A stretch of 64,000 nt of DNA. Origin: Sphagnum compactum (Eukaryota; Bryophyta; Sphagnopsida; Sphagnales). Each line of letters opens with the position of its first letter. Positions within the stretch are counted from its first letter, which is position 1. Below, one piece after another: positions 57,471 to 64,000 of this stretch. The position numbers and the translations under genes are program-made. The notes below the pieces were generated by a model. It saw only the letters and a program-made list of their open reading frames with translations. It did no database searches and had not been told where the DNA came from. The stretch covers positions 3,100,001-3,164,000 of the forward strand of contig OZ234493.1 in NCBI GenBank assembly GCA_965153455.1, in the 5' to 3' direction.

Positions 57471-60400
57471 ATGTGTGTTAGAGATCCGATTATTCGACGG
57501 AAAGGACAAAAGGCGCCTGCGAGGAAATCGCATGTGATGAAGGCGGAGAAAGAGTGGAATACAGACTGCTACAGCAACAAGAGCAGCAGCAGCAGTAGGA
57601 AGAGACAAATTATGTCGCTCTTGAAAGAGAAGGAGACGACTACTCGGAGTGAGAAGGATGCGGCGGATAATAAGAGGATGCAGTTGGAGATGAAGAAAAA
57701 TGCTGTAGATTCTTCTTCTTCTGCAATGCTCATGGTGACGAGGGATTTGATGTGTGCGGAAGTTGTTGTTGAAGAGCAGCAGATTCACATTCATCAAATC
57801 CAGAAGAATTGTTGCAATAATAATGAGAAAGAAGAAGAGAGAACAGAAGAAGATCAATCTGCAGTGTTGTTAAGAGATTTGATGTGCGGGGAAGTCCTGC
57901 AGTGGCCTACTGAAATTCATAATGGCCGTACTGAATCCTTAAGATTCTGTACAACCATGCTGCCATTTGATGATTACACGAAAACAACAGCAAATTCCAC
58001 CAGCAGCAGATGCAGCAACATCCTCCTTTCCGGCCAGCAGCAGCACCAGGATGAGGAGGAGGGGAAGTGGCTACTTGATCCTGTGAAGAATCAAGTTAGA
58101 GAGAACTTTGAAGAAGCCATGGGAGTGTTGTTGGAGAGAGAAGGTCTGATCTATTACAAGCTCTCCAAAGTCTATCTTCAGAGCCTCAAGGCCAGCTGCA
58201 AAATAGCAGCAGCAGCAGCAACAGAAGACTCGTCATCTTGTGGATCAATAGAATCCAGTTTGAGCAGCACCCGCAGAAGATCTGTGAACTGGATCTTCAA
58301 GGTAAGTACTACTCACAAAACACACATACAAAGCCAGCTCCCAAGTCCCAATCTTGATTCACAAGAATCTTATTCAAATCTTTGTAAAATCTCTCTAGTA
58401 AAAATTGTAATCAACAATTGCTGCAAGTCTCTCTTTCTTTGTTTAGAAACCTTGAGTTCATCAACTCTATCATCAGCTTGTCAAGCTACCTCGAGACCCA
58501 ACAACACAAAGTCACATATTTTACTCTGACACTGTTGTAACATTACCATCAAAGTGCTGGACATTTTCTTCTCCTTGGAAAGATGACAACATGCAATCAA
58601 CATTGTTTTCTTTTGTCATTTTTGTTTTGGTGTTCAGTAGACAATTTTGTGCCAGAGTTCTTCTTCAGGACTCAGGGTTCTTTATAATAGACTTTTTTTG
58701 TTTTTTGGGGGTGGTGAGGAATTTACAGCTGGTGCGGTTTCTGAAGATGAGCACCATGATAGCAGCACATGCAGTGGCATTCATGGATCGATTTCTTTCT
58801 CAAAGGGTGTTCCTGGTAAGTGCAATTTAGTACTTTGGCCAAGCAAAAAACCCCGTGACAATGTACTGTAAATCTGGCAAACATTTGTGAGTGGCAGCCA
58901 TTGACTGTAGGAGAGGTAAAAGACTTTTTGGAACTTTGGGTGCCTCCAGGCAGAGATGGAGTCAGAAATGCAGCTGGCAGCGACTGCGTGTCTGTGGATT
59001 GCGGCCAAAATGCAGGACAACTGCCCTGTCCTTCTCACTTCTCTTCAGGTGAATCAACACACCAACCCAAGAACATCATGATTCCAGTTTGATAATTGAT
59101 GATGCACAAACCAATCTGTATGTGTGTTGTTCTAAGTCTGACTGCTCTTTTTTCAGATGAGCATGGCACCCCCCCCCCCCCCCCCCCCCCGCATAATGGT
59201 CAATAGCTGATAAAATTCCAGTTGTGGGTGTTTTGGTGGTCAACAGGATGTGGCAGTAATAGCAAGTGTGGAAGAGCAGAGGATATGGGACATGGAGGCA
59301 GTGGTGCTACATGATCTTGAATGGCGAATGGTGGCAGTCACAGTCTCTGACTTTGTTGTCAACATGGTGGCACACCTTGAAGTTTCGTGCAGTCTCCCAC
59401 TACATCTTGTACCCAAAGCCATCCACCGAGCTGATCTCATCATCCATGCTATCTTACCAGGTTTGTTTTCATCAACACATAAAAACTCTAAAACTAAGAA
59501 GGACCATGAGACATTCAAGAGAGAAAGATTTCCGGCTTAGATTCTCTTTTATCAATCTGCACCAATCTGGGTGGTGGTTGATCAGCCCAGGGTGTCATCT
59601 CAATGACCTTTTCTTTTCTTTGAACATCCGCTAGTTATTGTCTGTCACAGTCTTTTGAGTCGTCCTCTGATCTCTCAATATTTTGTGGAAGAGATTCAAC
59701 TACTCATTTTGCTAATGGGGGTACTGACACAAATGAGAGTCAAACGAATTTGTCAATTGAAGTGGAACTCTGTCAAATCAAGCGACCAGAAGATATTAAA
59801 CGAGTTCTCAACCATCACTTGAGGCCCACAAGTTGGAAATTGAAAGTCTCACATGTAAGAGAGTAAAAGAAGATTTGAAAAAACATGATGGAAAGCAAAT
59901 GTGGATTGTGTCACCTCGGGTGCAGAGGTGGAGTTTTTGGACTATGAGCCATCAGTAGTAGGCATTTGTGTGATGCAATGCCTTCTGGACGAAATTGTGC
60001 CCATTCAAGCTGCCTCTCATATCTCATTCATGCGGAGGGCCTTGGCTGTTGACATGGTACTATTTGCATACAATCTATTTATCCAACAAACCTTTTAACT
60101 TGAGAAAATAAAAGTCCTCAATTTCAAAACCACAAAAGTGTTAACAGGCCGACAAGAATGTAATCTAGATAAACCCATATGGCATGAACATATGACTCAA
60201 CATCATGAATCCAAGCCACGTGCTTCTGGGTTTTTGAATGTTCAGCAAAAGTGGGGTGGGTATCTGAAATGTGATGTTAATAGCACACCTAAATATTAAC
60301 TCAAAAACAGAATTTGACATGTTGGTCATTGTCAAATGACAGACAGGTTCTTCTTCTTCTGTTTCAAGTTGTTCTTCTGGGGATTTCCTGACATGTATTT

Positions 60401-60878
60401 CAAATCATCATGTATGCTTGGATACTTTTGACCATGAGTGCATCATGTCCCCAAAACCAAGTTTTGACAAGCTTTAATCTGTTAACGTAGAATGCTACTT
60501 TATAGAGTTTGGCAGTTGCCCATATGAGGATGGATTTGAAATCATTGAAAAAGACATCCAGCAAAGTGTATATCCACAAACCAACAACAGGTATTTCTCA
60601 AGAAAAAGTGCACACAAGGTCAGTTCTTGTAGGATCAACACAAAGGCACATGGATATGGCTCAACCCCCTGGAGTTCTATTCTTCATTGTATGATGTTTC
60701 TCCATGACCTTACTGTATTCAATCGGAGACGTAATCAAGCTTGTTTGATTATGTGTTTCATTTGTCCTCATAGGTTGCAGTACAGCAATGTTATCATTTA
60801 CTGGTGGACATGGTGGTGGATCCTCTCTCCGCCTGCTCCCTCCCATCTCCAAACCGTGTCCTTGATCACAGGTCCTGA
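57471..60878 (+). CDS. CYCD: D-type cyclin with two LxCxE motifs
   Basis: Eight exons: 57471-58301, 58729-58815, 58892-58915, 58950-59048, 59247-59460, 59926-60056, 60506-60590 and 60781-60878, with canonical splice sites, joining in one frame of 522 residues. The long Ser/Gln/Glu-rich N-terminus holds two Rb-binding motifs, LMCAE (residues 93-97) and LMCGE (137-141), both inside RDLMCxEV. The cyclin core follows: WIFK, AFMDRFLSQRVFL, AATACLWIAAKM, EAVVLHDLEWRM with VTVSDF, and FLDYEPSVVGICVMQCLLDEI. The end has CYHLLVDMV and SPNRVLD, like CYCD C-termini. D-type cyclins activate CDKA and phosphorylate RBR in G1. The region before the core is longer than the usual ~100 residues. Exon 3 is only 24 nt. 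Exon 7 is least certain, since it lacks family similarity. The start is the first ATG after 5'UTR-like sequence; the ATG at 57537 or 57612 could also serve. Confidence 0.87.
59169..59190. repeat. Run of 22 C in cyclin intron 4
   Basis: A homopolymer C tract on the coding strand between exons 4 and 5. Its length is subject to sequencing error. Confidence 0.8.
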
Positions 60879-62000
60879 TCAACAGCTAGCTGATCACGCA
60901 CATACACTGCAAGTGCACAGCCAGAGGAAAACTCTCTCAACAGTTTGGTGAAGGTGCGGTGGTAACTGTCATCATCAGAAAATCATCTCATCTCATCCCC
61001 AATCCTGGTAAGCTTCATTGCATATGTATTACTTGTCAGTTGTATCCACCATCAACTATGTCGTGGAGAATGAGACCACTAAGTTCAAGATCAATGTTCA
61101 TGTCATGTGCTTTACTGACCAAGACCAGAAACTGAAACTGCGGGGTCATAATAGTCTCAGTGAAGAAGCTCTCCATCTCCCCTAAACTTTGTATGTAGAG
61201 TCTACTGTAAATTTCTTGTATATATGTGCAGCAGTAAGTGTCCATACCATTTCAAGAATAGAACAGATGCAGATGTAGATATGAGTTCCTGATGTTTGAG
61301 AGCTTTGAATGGGACACGACACACTACTTTGTACAGGTCTTATAATCACTTTTTGTAACACCATAGATTTGTAGACTGTTGAGCTGCCGCTTGCTTGAAG
61401 GCCTCAAAGAAAAGAAACCACAAGAGAGAGAGGGTCTCAGGAATATCACTGTCCTTTTGCAATACTTGAGTGAGTGAGTGAGTGAGTGAGTGAGTGAGCA
61501 GTATGACAAAACCTTTCTGCTCCTTTGTAATAAGAGAGGATTCTCACATTCAGTCCTTACCAAGCATTTCTGTAGCTGCTTTTTTCTCACTACAGGTTTC
61601 TGCAGATGAGCGATTGATGAAGTTTCTAAAGGCTTCATAAATCTAGAGTCTTCAAACCTTTGGGTAAGTATCGGATGCCAGTAGGTAGGTAATGTGCAAG
61701 TGGTTCCTATGTTAGTAGAAAATCATATATAGAAATCAAAGAACCTCTGGTTTCTGGTTTTCATGAAAATTTTCGGAAGCGAAAGAACCTTTGCTTTCAG
61801 TTTTCTTTTGAAAATGTTCAGAATCAAAGAATCGTCCAGTTCCCATATATACTCAAACACCCTACAAGAACTAATGGTTTACATGAAATACCACACAAAG
61901 AACTAGCATTCTCATAGAGGGTTTCTTCATCTGGTTCTTAGGTCTTTTGAGAACTCTGCAATTATATATCAGAATCAGTTCTTACATTTATTTTTTCAAG
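60879..62000 (+). other. 3' flank of the cyclin gene
   Basis: Probably includes the 3'UTR. A (TGAG)n microsatellite of about eight units lies at 61468-61498. Minus-strand frames at 61036-61638 lack motifs. Confidence 0.35.
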
Positions 62001-64000
62001 ACCTGCAATTCTATTATCAAAAGGAACATGAGGGTCCTAAATGCAATGGGAGTAGTAGTCCTTTGCTACCATCCTCAAGGGCCCTTCCCTAATTGCCTGT
62101 GGCCTTTGATGTTCCTACACCAATGTCTTCTTTTCTTGCCTAACATGTCTTCATATTTAGAACATGTCTTCATAAACTATCCAATCAAACATGTAACACA
62201 ATGTTTATTTCTCATTGTTTAAATTCGTAAATTAAATTGACATTGAATAATTTTTTTGGATGAACTTGCATTTGTATGTTTTTTCTAATGTATTATGATA
62301 ACATTTTTTAAAGTTTGAAATGAATCAAATGAATATGGAGTATGCAAAATCAATTTGATGCAGTGTAACATGTGTTTTCACGACTTAATGGATTCTTTAA
62401 GGTCGTTGATTGTTTTCAATGACATGTTTATGATATAATATAATAACCTTTTGGATCATAGATTTTTTTTAAAAAAATTATGTTAACATATAATTCATGA
62501 TTTAAAAAAAATTGTATTTGGCCATATCATTTTGATTAAACTACTCATTCCTTTTAAGGACTAAGTCATATGGGTGAATTTGTTTCATTTTAGCAAAAAT
62601 GCACCTAGGGATGAATGTATAGATTGAAATTGCATGCTCTCATGGTGGTGGTAATTCCTAGATTTACAAAGACAACCAAAGCATGCACGAAAAAAATCAA
62701 TTTATTGTTCAAACAACACAAAATCCACAAATTGGCAAATGTTAAATCAAAGGAAGACATATAATTTACATACCAATGACACATAATTGTTTCAATAAGA
62801 AATCAACCTTGAATTGATTTCACAAAAATAACCAACTTCAAGAACAACATCACAATCTACATTTAGAAGTGGCAAGAAAAGTTTTCCTAATCGAGCAATT
62901 GGTATGTTCACCAAAATGGTGGAAAAATAGTTGCATCATGGTGAAAAATTGTGTGAAAACCAAGATTTTATTGAAAGAGTTGACCACAAAATGGATTAAC
63001 CCACAAATAAATTATAGACATGATACCTATTTTGATTTAAAAGTAAATGATGTAATAAAAAAGAACATTTTTACCTTCCCATTCAATTTTATTGCACAAA
63101 ATGAGTTTGCTAATAACTTATGAACTTGTGTGACTTCCAACACCTTTTTAATTATAATTTTTTTGGTTTTTCTATGATTCTAACACCCTTTCAATTATCT
63201 CGTCTTCAACAATTGTCTCCTCATTGTTTTCATCTTCAACTTTTACTTGGTACAAATGCCTTCAAAGTGTTGTCAATGACAAATTTTGTTGATAGTTTGT
63301 TCTTCCACATGAAACATGTCATTGTGTTGAAAATTTCCAAGGAAATGTGTTGGTTTCTTCTTACATTACATGTTCAACTTCTTTTACCCAAGTTCCATGT
63401 GAAAGTTATCTCCATGAATAATGTAAAAATTATGAAAATAAATGTAAATTATAATCACATATGATAAATTTTGTAATGACATGTTAACTCTTTTCAATAT
63501 AATCTCCCTTGGCCTTTCAAAAATTCACATTTGTTGAATTCACAAACGTTAAACAAACTAATAGAGGAGTTGAAAACTTCATATTAAAACATTTGAAGTG
63601 CTCCATGAATATTGGACTATTCTCTAAAACAAAGAAAAAAAAAAATATTTATATGTGATTCATTGATGTCGAATGGGGAGAACACTTACATAAACAAAAG
63701 TCAAATGAATTGTTCGTTCGAAGCTTAGTAAAAAAAAAACAAAATCTTCTTGACTTCTTTTTAATAGAAATCACATACAAGGCTATGATGGAAGCAACCA
63801 AAATGGCTATTTAGATTTAGGATTCATTGATTTCTTCCCTCTATCCATTAAGGTTTGAAGAGAAGGGGTGTTAAATGAAGGATTTTCATTCCCCTAATGA
63901 ATGATTTTGGGATTAGTTTAAAAGGTTTGAGATTAATTATATGTTAATTATTTCTTATGTTTTGATTTTGATTTTTAAGTAGGCTCTCCTTCTTTGGTGA
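62001..64000. other. AT-rich intergenic DNA at the right edge
   Basis: No gene is supported. A plus-strand frame at 62869-63123 (84 codons; contains INYRHDTYFDLKVNDVI) and another at 63120-63464 overlap end to start and may be remnants of a repetitive element, but I do not recognise them. Confidence 0.25.

Noticed and set aside
57240-57857. 205-codon minus-strand open frame opposite cyclin exon 1
   Set aside because: It is the antisense of the repeat-rich cyclin N-terminus and has no family similarity.
1-64000. CRISPR array, bacterial operon or prophage
   Set aside because: The regular repeats are tandem without unique spacers, and the coding genes are spliced plant genes.

Overview
This is a nuclear window from a land plant. 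The evidence is a RING-H2 ubiquitin ligase with a plant-type N-terminal zinc ribbon, a plant tonoplast-type sugar transporter (TMT/MSSP), a D-type cyclin carrying the LxCxE retinoblastoma-binding motif, a kinesin with spliced GT-AG introns, and relics of plant-type MULE, CACTA and PIF/Harbinger DNA transposons. Introns are short to moderate (about 160-1000 bp), intergenic DNA is AT-rich and full of microsatellites, and homopolymer C tracts occur. I lean towards a non-seed plant, but the window alone cannot settle the lineage.

Layout. 1-1010: the 5' end of an unrecognised gene running off the left edge on the minus strand. 1060-21000: a transposon graveyard. It holds minisatellites, a decayed zinc-finger ORF, a MULE transposase relic split by a 2.6-kb CACTA-type element, arrays of a ~52-bp repeat on both sides of the MULE block, a second unrecognised broken ORF, a CACTA (Tnp2) transposase relic and a PIF1-like helicase relic. 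22300-38900: the gene-dense part. The intronless RING-H2 gene (+) converges tail-to-tail on a kinesin gene (-), and the sugar-transporter gene (-) lies upstream of the kinesin. 39300-57400: a long AT-rich interval with several tandem repeats, a compact G-box cluster, and a dead PIF/Harbinger transposase. 57471-60878: an 8-exon D-type cyclin gene (+). 60879-64000: mostly AT-rich DNA with no gene I can support.

The exon models for the kinesin, the transporter and the cyclin were built by hand from splice sites, frame continuity and family motifs. In each case the exon lengths sum to one open frame. The host genes look unrelated to one another (protein turnover, microtubule motor, vacuolar sugar import, G1/S control). 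The most notable observations are the nested CACTA-in-MULE insertion, whose removal restores the MULE frame exactly; two LxCxE motifs in one cyclin D; a short kinesin with an unusual tail; an unusual PIF1-type helicase relic; and two relics of a possible undescribed mobile-element protein.
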